NCBI GenBank assembly: GCA_034770075.1
Contig: CM068383.1
Span: forward strand, 35,593,094-35,657,093
DNA from: Aralia elata
Lineage: Eukaryota > Streptophyta > Magnoliopsida > Apiales > Araliaceae
Direction: 5' to 3'
Length of the DNA stretch: 64,000 nucleotides
In this document: one piece after another, positions 44,395 through 55,700 of the stretch
Layout of the letters: every line of letters begins with the position of its first letter
Position numbering within the stretch: position 1 is the first letter of the stretch
The notes under the pieces: model-generated
Database searches by the model: none
Told to the model about the DNA's origin: nothing
Seen by the model: only the letters and a program-made list of their open reading frames with translations
Made by a program: the position numbers and the translations under genes

Positions 44395-45219
44395 CTATAC
44401 ATCATGACGGATCCGAGCCTGCTGACCAGAAAATGCTCCATCCCCGACCCTGCGACGAACAGAGCGGCTGGATTCCCCTATCTCAGTCCGGGGTCTCCTG
44501 TAGGCTGCATCTAGGGCGTGGCCTAGGGTCTCTATCCTCACAGATCTGGCCTCCAGCTGGTCCTCTAGCTGATCAACCCTCCTGGCCTCCCTGGCCCAGG
44601 CCTCCCTGACGCGCATCCTCGCAGCCACCTCCAGTCCAGCCTCGAACCTCATAGCCTCCTGTTTCGCCCTCAGGTGGGCGATCTGTAAATCCCTCTGCTC
44701 TAGTCTCTCCCTCAACTCAGCGTTTCGGGCCACTAACTGATGTAGCAGTGGTCCGACCTGCTGTGCTGAGGTCTCGTAGCCCTGCAGCTGTACCTTAGCC
44801 ACCCCTAAGTCATGCTCGAGCTGGTAGGCTAGGTCTCTGTACTGGTCCTCCATAAACTGATGGGTCTGGTTTTGCTCCTCCAAATGAGCAATCCGGGCCT
44901 CCAGCTCCTCATTTCTGTCAGTCAACCCCTCGATGATATCATCAGCAGTGGACCCCATGCCATCAATATCAGCAGGTGGCTCTTCCCCCTCGGCCTCGGG
45001 ATCCTCCTCCTCAGTATCAGGGTCCTGACTACCGGACCTCATCACCCCACCTACTACTGGCTCTGGTAGCTCCCTATGGTAGTCCTCCTCCGGCTCGGAC
45101 TCCTCCTGTAACAATCCCGGGGCAATAGGAGCATAGCCCACCAGCTGCTCCGCCACTACCGGTATGTCTATAAATACCTCCTCCTCACGGGCTCCACTGG
45201 TCTCCCCTATAGCAGCCAT
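44395..45219 (-). CDS. Coiled-coil leader protein upstream of gag, element F
   Basis: Open frame of 274 residues from ATG 45219 (MAAIGETSGAREEE), chosen over the ATG at 45234 because the acceptor-like GTTTGTAG ends at 45221, two bases before it, and G has the same arrangement. Residues 1-90 are acidic and Pro-rich (DTEEEDPEAEGEEPP). Residues about 95-240 form a long predicted coiled coil by heptad pattern (NEELEARIAHLEEQN, NAELRERLEQRDLQIAHLR). The C-terminus is basic (RRPRTEIGESSRSVRRR). A decayed relative sits at the same place in G. It lies between PBS and gag on the same strand, so it belongs to the element. No enzyme motif. I do not recognise the family; a role in RNA or particle assembly is only inference. 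Confidence 0.75.
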   Translation of the reverse strand: MAAIGETSGAREEEVFIDIPVVAEQLVGYAPIAPGLLQEESEPEEDYHRELPEPVVGGVMRSGSQDPDTEEEDPEAEGEEPPADIDGMGSTADDIIEGLTDRNEELEARIAHLEEQNQTHQFMEDQYRDLAYQLEHDLGVAKVQLQGYETSAQQVGPLLHQLVARNAELRERLEQRDLQIAHLRAKQEAMRFEAGLEVAARMRVREAWAREARRVDQLEDQLEARSVRIETLGHALDAAYRRPRTEIGESSRSVRRRVGDGAFSGQQARIRHDV

Positions 45220-45255
45220 CCTACAAACACACAAAAACTAACATTAGTACAACAA
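45217..45255 (-). promoter_or_regulatory. Splice-acceptor-like site before the leader ORF, element F
   Basis: Minus strand TACTAATG (branch-point-like CTAAT), then a T/G-rich tract, GTGTTTGTAG|GATG, with AG ending at 45221. G has CTGAT...GTATTGTAG|GATG at 51813-51846. Confidence 0.6.
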
Positions 45256-45436
45256 TAAAATATATTCATTGAAGAAATGAAGTTATATTTCATTGGGTAC
45301 TACTCGACTCGATGAATTCCCCAATTCATCAAAACCACATATGATAAATCTCCTCGATTTATCTCCTAACACTCGATACGAGTTTACTATGAAGGTTATA
45401 TCCTAGGTTTCACGATCCTAAAGTTTATAACCTACA

Positions 45437-45448
45437 GCTCTGATACCA
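45437..45448 (-). promoter_or_regulatory. Primer-binding site of element F (initiator tRNA-Met)
   Basis: Minus strand TGGTATCAGAGC, three bases from the LTR end, the common primer site of plant chromoviruses and copia elements. Confidence 0.92.
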
Positions 45449-45451
45449 ACC

Positions 45452-48400
45452 TGTGACGCCCCCAAATTCGGGTTTCCAAATACCCGGATCCGGTCATCAC
45501 GATCCAACATAAACATCCACCTATAACAACATATGGTATCTAAAATGCGGAATAAAATAAACATACGTTGTTCATTACAAGGTGTTACTAGTCCCAGAAT
45601 ACAATTAACCTTAAACATTTACACAATCTATACCCTAAATAGCTATCAGGGTTTAAATTACATTAACAGTAATTAACTAACACATGAATCTAAAGTCTGC
45701 TACGAGAAGTCTATCATTTCATCTTTTCTTTTCCTTTGTTCTTCCCTGACGTCTCGGGTTTAGCTGCAATGAAGTCATGATATAGCAAGAATGAGCAACA
45801 AGCTTGCTCAGCAAGTTTAAAGTGCAACAATAAAGATATATCATGATGAAGGGATATTAACGGGATTTCAACAATAGAATAATCAGAAGCAAGAACATTA
45901 AATGCTTTTAGAACAATTGATAGTCAGATAGACTTTGAACGATAACTTCCAGAGGAGTCAATAGCTGGTTGACCCTCTGGTTACTGGCTACAGAATAACG
46001 TACTTGAGGGGATCAGCCTCGCGTACCCTATGTATATGCATAACACTTAATTCTGCTATTTGTACCTTATATACGGTACGTGGGGTACTCCCCTATAAAT
46101 AAAGGGGTGTTCATACAGTCTAAGAATCCTTACCATTGATTGGTTCGGATAGCTTTTATAAATTCTCACATAATTGTCTGACCGAACAAGGGTTCAGACT
46201 TAACCATGAATGGTTTATAAATTCCTGAATTTAAATATACGAATTTCAAATGCACGAGTGCGAATGTCAATAAATATACAGATGTGGAATAATTTTAAAA
46301 ATAATTAGACCACTTAAAGCGTGCTCGGAAATAAGATTCAAGCTTAAAGAATAACTTGCAACAATATATACCTTTTTGCACGAATTAAAACAATGCATGA
46401 GGTTTAAAAACTTGCTCAATGCCAAAAATTGAGTGAGAGGAACTTGCAAAAATGAAGGAAGTTTAGGGTTAGGAACTTGCCTGTTTGCTCAGCTACAGAT
46501 ATAGTTTAGCTTTAATTAATTGATCTTGGATAACCTATCAATTGGTAGGGTTGGTTTATCCATTAGCATCGCGTAACTGTATACTGATACACTCAATTAT
46601 GCTATTTAAACAGATAATAATTAATCATGGCCACTATCATTTGAATACTCAATTTATTACCTTTAATTGTATCTAGGTATGGTTTAACAATCCTTATAAA
46701 ATAATTTTATTTTGGTTTAAAGACAACGGAAAACCCTTGATCAATTATTTAGTTGATTTACTCTTAATTACCATTACCTTAGGGGTAATTTAGTAATTAT
46801 TATACTTGTTCTTTATTCAACATTAATTGAGGTATAAATTGACACACACTTAATTATATTAATAATCGCTAAGTGTTTATTATCTTTATTTATTAAGGCC
46901 CAAAAATAATTAACTTATTAATCTCCCTCATACTTAATCATCATTCCATTGATGATTAAGTACTTACCATCCTTATTATTTCGTAACTTTAATTATTATT
47001 ATTATTATTAAATAATAATTAAATACTTAGTACCTTTATTTACTATTTATTAATAAATAATAAATAATTATTTTATTAACTTTATTCATATTTAATCATT
47101 ATTATTATTAAATAATAATAATTAAATATTTATTATCTTTATTTATTATTTATTAATAAATAATAAATAATTATTTTATTAACTTTATTCATAGTTAGTT
47201 ATTATTATTATTAAATATTAATTAAATATTTATTATCTTTATTTATTATTTATTGGAAAATAATACATAATCATTTATTAAGCTTACTAAATAAACATTA
47301 AATATTTATTGATTTTATTCATTATTTAATGTTAAACAGTAAAAATAACTAAATATTATTCATACTTAGTTATTAGTTACTATCTTTATTTATTAATTAT
47401 GGATAACTAATAAACAATTATTTGTTAACCTTGTTAATAATTAATCATTAGATATTTATTATTTAACTTTACTATAAAATATTTATTTATCCTTATTTAT
47501 TATTTATTGACAACTAATAAATAATTATTTAATTAACTTTATTATTTAATATTAATTAAATAATAATTAAAATATTTATTATCTTTATTTATTATTTATA
47601 AATAAATAATAAATAATTATTTATTGACTTTATGCAGTTATGACTTAAATCCTTCTTAGTGTTACTGAAAACAATGGTGGTAATCTTGCACATTGCGAAG
47701 CAATGGTATTTATTTATCATGAAAAGGTAATTTACCCAGCAATTTGTCCTGCCCAGCTTTCCCCCTACACTGCGTCGACTGCCCATAGGCGCGACTGCCG
47801 CTCACGGGGTCTGCACCCAGCCCCAACCATTAGCGACATAAGCTCTCCCTAACCTTATGCTTGGTTTTGACAGCAAAACATACAATGGTTCTAACCAGCG
47901 AACAACACGCCCTACTACAATAGTTTTAAAAGAAATCTAAAAGCTCTATACCTCGTGGCTGAATCGAAATCATAGCCCAAATTTGGCTCATTCAGACATT
48001 ATAACAAACAGATGGTGTGCCTCCTATAACACAAACTGGCCTAAACACAGTGTAAAGAAAAATCAAGTTGCCAGAATTTTAAAGTCCTTCAATAACCAGG
48101 GTTTCAACCCAACAATCACGCCCAATAAAATCAAGCAACACAAATTCAAGTACAGAAATAGAGAAAGAAAACAAAAAAAATCAAACCACAAGAAGGCTGT
48201 CACAGCAGCTAGGTGGGCAAGGAACCATTGTTATACCTTGAGGTTGGGTCGAATCGACGAGGGGTCCGAGTTGCTGTTCTCCTCCTTCTCCCAAAATAAT
48301 TGATGAAATTTGGGGACATTCACTTCACCGCTGGTACCTTCAAATAGGAATCGAACCCGCGGCTGGCCTCCCCTATTTTCCTTTTCTTGCTATGATTTTC

Positions 48401-49557
48401 TCTCTGATTGACTCTTTAATTGAAATTTCTAGCAGCTCGATTTAGGGTGTGGGGGTTCCAATTTATAGGGCAAAATTTTACCTAATTCGTTGGATAATAC
48501 CCTTAACTGACGAGTTAATGACCGCCGGTAGGAGAGAATGGCTGTCAAGGGTCTATGTCAATACTTTTCCGATCCCAGCTGGTCAGCCGGCGCCCTCGAG
48601 CCGTGCGTTTTCTCCCTACCGCTCCAATCGCCAACTGGTTCGAACCTTTGGTCCATCCGGTAATTGCTTAGTCGTTGATGTCGACCCTCGCTTAGCCGCC
48701 GGTAGGTGAGCGTTTCCTTCGGTCCAAGCGGCCGGTCATAGCCATCTCGCCGTCCCTCTTTCTCCTCCAGTGTCGCCCAAATCGATTGATGGCCTAGGTT
48801 AGCTAGGGCTTAGTGTTCTCAGCGATTTGAGGGTGTGAGTTTACTGACTTGGCTAAATCCCCAAATTGATTTTCGCCGGCATAATATTACCCCAAACAAT
48901 CCTACCGTTTGTCCCAATTCTAGTGCTCGATTGCACTTAATTCAATTACCCGGTTTCCTTCATTTTAATCGGATCGACCCGGTACAAGTAGTCCAACCCG
49001 CTGGACTTTAATTTGGGCTTACCCATTAGTTGGGTCGGCTGAAAAAAAAAACAGTGGCCCAATTGGTTTTAGCTTGACCCAGTTCACTTGGTTGGCCCAA
49101 CAGGAGAATAAATTAGGAACTCAGCCCAATAGGAAATAGAAAGGAAATTTGGCCTAAATAAAATAAAAGGAAAATGGGTCCAGCCCAATTGAAGGAAATG
49201 TGGTCTATTAAATTAATATCCTTATGTTCTAATATTTAAATTAATAACTAATTCGATTAATTAATTAAAATTTTCATTTCAACAATAATTCCCTGTTGGA
49301 ATTATTTAAATCCGATAATAGTGAAATGAATTCATTTATAAATTTTCTTCCCAATTTTCTTGAAATTAAATCCTTAGGGTTAACTTACTAATTTATCCCA
49401 ACTATTAGTGAGCCCTTTTTTTTATGTAAGAAAATTATTGGACCTATAATTAAAAAAAAATTTACAGGAGTCCAATTAAATTCATAAAATTATATAAAAT
49501 GAATTTTATCTATCAAAATAATTTGATACAATGTTCTGAAAATTCCTGGACTTTACA
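45452..49557 (-). repeat. Element F 5' LTR
   Basis: 4106 bases, minus orientation. Promoter TATA-like CCTATAAATT (minus, 48461-48469). B-box-like GGTTCGATTCC at 48347-48357. Donor-like AACCTCAAG|GTATAAC with GT at 48236-48235. The remaining 2.8 kb to the PBS, including the AT-rich array at about 46865-47635, has no ORF. Confidence 0.95.
48225..48245 (-). promoter_or_regulatory. Splice-donor-like site in the F 5' LTR
   Basis: Minus strand CTCAAG|GTATAACAATGG. It lies about 230 bases downstream of the TATA-like box; the corresponding site in G is about 190 bases downstream of its TATA box. Confidence 0.55.
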
Positions 49558-49562
49558 GTAAT

Positions 49563-51637
49563 TGATTAATTATTATTAAATAATGATTAAGGATAATTAA
49601 GAATTGTAAATTAATTATTTATGATTCGATTAATTTTAAAATATAAATAAACCTAATTAGTTATTATTTATTATTAAATAATAACTAAAGATAATTAGTA
49701 CTCACTTATTAGTTATTTATTATTTGATTAACATTAAATAATAAATAAACCTAATTAGTTATTATTAAATAATAACTAAAGATAATTATTACTCACTAAT
49801 TAATTATTTATTATTTGATTAACTTTAAATAATAAATAAACCTAATTAGTTATCATTTATTAAATAATAACTAAAGATAATTCTTATTCACTAAGTAATT
49901 ATTTATTACTTGATTAACCTTAAATAATAAATAAATCTAATTAGTTATTATTTATTATTAAATAATAACTAAAGATAATTCATATTTACTAATTAATTAT
50001 TTATTATTTAATTAATTTTAAATAATAAATAAATCTAATTATCTATTATTTATTATTAAATAATAACTAAAGATAATCGTTACGCACTAATTAATTATTT
50101 TATTAACGTTAAATAATAAACAAACCTAATTAATAATTATATAATCTTAAATAATAATAAAAGACAATTAAAATTTATAATTTGATTATTATTAAATTAA
50201 TAATTAAATAATAATTGAATATAATTAGTTATTAAGTACTATTAATAATAATGACTAAAGATAATTAATTAATTACTATTTAATAGTAATTAATTGAAGA
50301 TAGAGTCAATAAAATAGAGAGAGCTTAATAACCCATTAATTAAACAATCATAATAAATTGCTTAATGGTTTAATAAATAAATATTACTTAAGAAAGAGTA
50401 ATGTTAATCAATTGAACAATTATTATTAATTGTTTAAGGGTTTAATAAGAGTTTATCACTTAAGGGAAACATTGGTAATTAATTAAACCATCAACCTAAG
50501 GATCAATTAAGTGTCTTATAGGATTTACGATAGTTTATGTGTGCTATGTGATTTGCTTAATTGTTAAATAAATAGCATAAGTAAGCGTGTCGATATACAA
50601 CTACGCAGTACTAATTGATAGATCAACATTATCAATGTTAGGTTCTTCAAGGCCAATTAGTTAAAGCTAGAATTATTTGTAGCTGAGCAGACAGGCAAGT
50701 TCCCTAACTCAATCTCGAGTTATTATTTTCGAAGTATGTTAGTGAATAATTATTGTCGATTATTCACATCTATACTGATTATTGAGATTCGCACATTGTG
50801 CAATTGAATTCCTATCCTATTATGATTGAACTGTAAATTTAATTAAAGTTCTTTCAAGTATGAATTGTTTATGAGATCGATCTATGCTATTTGTATCAGC
50901 TAGATCCAGCATGTCTAAATTGGTTAAGACAATGGTATTTTAAAAGTTGTTCTTATTAAATTGTTGTGGTAAGAACTCTTGGCTGAGAAAAGGATAAACT
51001 TGTTTAAGGCATGATATCAATGCTGGTTATTAAGTGTTTATGCATAAATCACGGGGTATGAGAGGCTGATCCCCTCGATTACCAAAACTTTTTAAGAGGT
51101 CCAGCTTACATGCTGAGAACCTTGGTAAACGTCCTTGGTTATTTCAAACCACTCAGTAATTGACATTCAATTATTCGAATATTCAACTGTTGACTGATAA
51201 TTCATAATTCTTCACAATGTTATACTGTTGTTGAACATTGAAAGCGAAATTTCCTTCTATCATGATATATCTCTTTGTGTATATACTTGCTAAGCAAATT
51301 AGTTGCTTACCCTTGCTATATCATGATCTTTATTTCAGCTAAGGCAGAAACGTCTAGAGGAGACAAAGGAAAAGGGAAGGTGCAAGAATAGACGCCCGAT
51401 AGTGCCTATGTACTAGTTATTCTTGAATGTTGTTTGATTAAGTGAACCTTTTATTGTATTAAGGGTACATTTTATGTTAAGGTTAAAGAACCTTGGGACC
51501 AAGATTGCAAGACCTTATTATTATTTCAATAAACAATGTATGTTTATTATTCCGCATTTAGTTAGAAAGTATGTTTGTCGTTGAGTATCGTGAGCACCGA
51601 ATTCGAGGTTAGGAAACCCGGGTTTGGGGGCGTCACA
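49563..51637 (+). repeat. Element G 5' LTR, right portion
   Basis: Continues G after the F TSD. AT-rich array, then unique sequence to GGGGGCGTCACA. It contains the unoccupied E target AAGATAATCGTTACGC at about 50071-50086. No ORF. Confidence 0.92.
49648..50140 (+). repeat. Tandem repeats of about 95 bases in the G LTR
   Basis: Five to six units, each starting near AAACCTAATTAGTTATTA or AAATCTAATTA and containing TAATAACTAAAGATAATT and TTAAATAATAAATAAA. The same array in the 3' LTR runs from about 60860 to 61294 and continues at 63343, split by solo LTR E. Confidence 0.85.
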
Positions 51638-51640
51638 GGT

Positions 51641-51652
51641 TGGTATCAAAGC
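51641..51652 (+). promoter_or_regulatory. Primer-binding site of element G (initiator tRNA-Met)
   Basis: TGGTATCAAAGC, three bases after the LTR end, one difference from the F site (A for G). Confidence 0.9.
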
Positions 51653-51843
51653 TATAGGTTATAAACGTTAGGAATGAGAAACCTAGGTTATAGCCTTAGT
51701 AGAAAACTCATATAGAGTATGTAGGTAAGGGGTTGAGGAGATTCATCGAGTTCTAGTTGTACCGAATAAAATATCATTTCATTTTATCAATGAATGTATT
51801 TTATTATGGTACTGATGTTGTTTATGGTGTGGTGTATTGTAGG
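51653..51843 (+). promoter_or_regulatory. Leader with splice-acceptor-like end, element G
   Basis: Ends in TACTGATGTTG...GTGTATTGTAG|GATG; the AG is at 51841-51842. Same arrangement as F, with a CTRAY branch-like motif about 25-30 bases upstream. Confidence 0.5.
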
Positions 51844-52170
51844 ATGTCGAACGAGAGTCAAGATAGGTAATCAGTGAACCAGGAACCCATAGAACCTAAG
51901 GTGATAGGAGAATTGCTGGCGAGGGACGCTGAGCTAGAGGTTAGGGCTAAATAACTAGAGACACAGGACCACACCCTCCAGATTTCTGAACAGCAGTACA
52001 ACGACGCTGCTTACCAGGCCCAGGCTGAGTTAGCCGAGTTGCGAGGGAAGCTGCAGCAGAGAGAACTACAGTTATGACAGTTGAGAGATGAGGTGAAAGC
52101 TAAAGATGTGATGATATATGATTTGGAGCGAGCCTTAGACATCGCCTTTATGCAGTTCGACGCCAAATGA
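51844..52170 (+). pseudogene. Decayed coiled-coil leader ORF, element G
   Basis: Frame from ATG 51844 (MSNESQDR) to TGA 52168-52170, 108 codons, with in-frame stops at three places (about 51868, 51949, 52075), each explicable by a C-to-T change of CAA or CGA. The remaining text is heptad-rich (ELLARDAELEVRAK, QAELAELRGKLQQRELQL) and matches the coiled coil of the F leader protein (QYRDLAYQ versus QYNDAAYQ; ELRERLEQRDLQ versus ELRGKLQQRELQ). The acidic N-terminal half seen in F is mostly absent. Confidence 0.65.
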
Positions 52171-52737
52171 ATGGATCTGCTCTACAGTAGCGAGAGCAAG
52201 CGTTGAGTTGTATTCACCTTGTGTCCCTTAGAGGATAGTTGGAGGTGGGCAGTTATGCCTTGAGCAGTGAAGTTGGTACTACTTTTGATTTACTAGAGTT
52301 TGTATTAACCTCAGCAGGTGCGAGGTAGTTCGTATGTAGGATGTACTTCCATTTATGTAGGTAGAAAAAGAATGGTTTAAGTAAATCCCATCTTTGGTTA
52401 TTTTACTGGGATGGTAGCATTTATAGCAATATACCTGTGATAAACGTGTAGAACACTAAAGTTGGTATATGAATATAAATGCATTATTATGGTATGTGTT
52501 TGAGAATTTTACCTGGTAAACCGTCAATTCAATGGTTATGTTAATTCAGTAAAACTGAATCGGTATTTTAGCAACTTAAATCACTAATCGGGTAAAAGTA
52601 GAATTCTCGAGGTTGGGTAATATAGAGCTCCCACATGATGGTCATGCGATTGTTCGAGTACAATATTGTATTGCATGTTAAATACTTATATGTTACTAAA
52701 ACCCGAGTAACGTGTTAGGACTTTGTTTAAACAGATA
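52171..52737 (+). other. Spacer between leader ORF and gag, element G
   Basis: About 570 bases without an ORF. Ends TTTGTTTAAACAG|ATAATG, an acceptor-like site right before the gag start. Confidence 0.5.
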
Positions 52738-55700
52738 ATGCCGCCCAGACGAATCCTACGAAACCAAGGGGTCGAAGAGTCGGTTAACAATGCAGAGGGA
52801 ACTCAACCAAACCCAATGCAAGACTTTATCAACATGATGGCCGAAGCTCTGCGGAATCAAACGACTACCGCAGGAAACCATACGGGCAACCACTTAGCCA
52901 ATTTTAAAGACTTCAAGGCAGTAGGGCCGCCGGAGTTTAGGGGAACAGCGGACCCGATAGAGGCCCAGTCGTAGATAAAGGAGATTGAAAAGGCCTTTGT
53001 CATTGCTAGAGTCGCTGAGGAGCAGAAGACAGTTTTTGCTACCTACCTAATGAAAGGTGAGGCTAACTTTTGGTGGGAAGCCAATCAGAACAAAGCTGGA
53101 ACTGGAGTCGTGGCGTGGGAAGCATTCAAGACATTATTTTTTGATAATTACTTTCCTGAGAGTACGCAGGCGAAAATGGAAATCAAGTTTTTGGAATTGA
53201 AGCAAGAAAATTTGTCAGTGTTAGAGTACGCTGCAAAATTCAATGAATTGGCTAGATTTGCCCCACATCAGGTGGATACTGAGGTGAGGAAGGCCAGGAG
53301 ATTCGAGAATGGATTAAAGCCGTGGATCTACAGTAAGGTAGCGGTTTTGCAAATTACATCGTTCTCAACCTTGTTGGAGAAAGCTCTCATTGCCGAAGGT
53401 GGGAGTGAAGCGGTTTCAAAATATAATCAGGAAAAGAACAAGAAGAAGGTAGAAGGAGGAAATGCAAATGTTAGCGGTGGTGGCAGCAACAGCAGGAAGC
53501 GTCAATGGAGCAGTGGGGGTAGCAATTCTGAAATCCAGCAAGGGAGCATACAACAGAAAAGGCAGGTATGTGGGAATTGCGGAAAGGGTCACTCGGGAGA
53601 GTGTATGAAGGGGAAGATGGTCTGTTATACCTGTGGACAAGAAGGGCATATCTCGTCCAATTGTCCTAAGGCAAAGAAAGGAGGTTGCTTCAATTGTGGA
53701 GAGATAGGACATCGGAGCAAGGAATGTCCCCGAAAGAGAAACATGGATGGCGGAAACGGCAATAGGGGCAACAACTCGAGGGCAACCAGTGGAGGACCAG
53801 CCCAGCCAAATAAGCCAATAACGAGGACCTTCAACATGACAGTACAAGATGCTGTGACATCCAGAGAGGTGGTGTCAGGTATTATTCCAATCAACAACAT
53901 AGATGCCTATGTGCTATTTGATTCGGGAGCTTCATGTTCTTTTGTTTCTGATGAATTTGCTCAAAGACTTAATTTTCCTAGTGAACTGTTAGAACACCCG
54001 ATGAATGTAGAAGTAGCAAACAAAGAGATTATCCCCGTAAACTACATTTATAAGAGTTGTTGTGCTGATGTGAGAGGGTTTAAGCTTAACGTGGACTTGT
54101 TGCCGATTCGTCTTGGAGAATTCGATGTAATCCTTGGGATGGACTGGTTAGCAAGCCACGGGGCGGTCATTGACTGTAAGAAAAAGTGCGTACACCTGCA
54201 GACTCCGGGTAAGTCGAAGGTGGTGTACTATGGTAGTAAATCGCCGAGACAATCTTGTTGTTTGACGATGATGCAAGCGAAGAGATTGCTTAAGAAGGGT
54301 TGTATAGGTTATTTGGCTCACGTGATAGATACTCGACGGGTCGAGGGTGAACTGAGTCAGATACCCGTCGTAAGGGAATTCGCTGATGTCTTCCCAGATG
54401 AAATTCCGGGATTGCCGCCAGATAGAGAGATAGAATTTGTGATTAACTTGGTACCCGAGACGGCACCAATATCCAAGGCGCCGTACCGAATAGCACCATT
54501 AGAGATGAAAGAGCTGATGGTTCAATTGCAGGAACTGTTAGACAAGGGTTATATCAGACCGAGCGTGTCACCATGGGCAGTGCCAGTTCTGTTCGTAAAG
54601 AAGAAGGATGGCTCGATGAGGCTTTGTATCGACTACCGTGAGTTGAACAAAGTTACAATTAAGAATAGGTATCCGCTGCCCAGGATAGATGATCTGTTTG
54701 ATCAACTCAAGGGAGCAAAATACTTCTCGAAGATTGATTTAAGGACGGGTATCATCAACTAAGGGTGAGGTAGGAGGATATCCTGAAGACAGCATTCAGA
54801 ACTCGTTATGGACATTTCGAGTTCCTGGTTATGTCATTTGGACTGACAAATGCACCAGCGGCATTCATGGATATGATGAACAGAGTGTTCAAGCAGTATT
54901 TGGACAAGTTCGTGGTAGTATTCATCGATGACATCTTGGTGTATTCAGTGTCAGAGGAAGAACATGCTGAACATCTAAGGATTGCCTTGGAGGCATTAAG
55001 AAGGGAGAAGCTATACGCGAAGTTTTCAAAGTGTGAATTTTGGTTGCAGAGGGTGCAGTTTCTTGGACACGTCATTGACAGTAATGGTGTTTCGGTAGAT
55101 CCAGCAAAGGTGGAAGCCATTATCAACTGGGAGCAGCCAAAGACGCCAACGGAGATCAGGAGTTTCCTAGGGTTAGCGGGATACTATCAGAGATTCATCC
55201 AGGATTTCTCGAAGATAGCATCACCGTTGACCAATCTAACCAGAAAGACGGTAAAGTTTGTTTGGACAGAGAAGTGCGAGGAGAGTTTCTTGGAGCTGAA
55301 GAAGAGACTTAGCCAAGCACCAGTGTTGGCATTACCAGACGACACTGGGGGTTTTGTAGTATACAGTGATGCGTCACACAAGGGCCTTGGTTGTGTACTA
55401 ATGCAGCACGGCAGGGTCATTGCGTACGTGATGGGTGTGTTTTATATACACAAATTAGGTACATTTGAGCTTGATAATTTGTAAATCCTAAGTCATTTCG
55501 TTTGGTTTTTATATATTTTATCATATTTTTGTAAAATGTTATTTTGTATTACGTTTATGTGTTTTGTATTGCTTTTATGTGTTTTTACTTAGTTTTGTAG
55601 GAAGTGGAATAAGAGACCAATGCTCATGGATGCCTAATTTGCCATTTTGAGCCTAACTTTGGCTCTGTAGCTGCTTGTTTCCAATTTTCACCCATGATCC

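Larger units (their letters stand above)
35311..49557 (-). mobile_element. Element F: young Tekay/Del-like chromovirus inserted in the G 5' LTR
   Basis: TSD GTAAT at 35306-35310 and 49558-49562; the unoccupied site is visible in the other G LTR near 60765-60775. From its 5' end: LTR 45452-49557, initiator-Met PBS, coiled-coil leader ORF, gag-pol, PPT, LTR 35311-39411. I find about 20 differences between the two 4.1-kb LTRs, so insertion is recent. Only two in-frame stops disrupt gag-pol. It is closely related to G but lies in the opposite direction. Confidence 0.95.
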
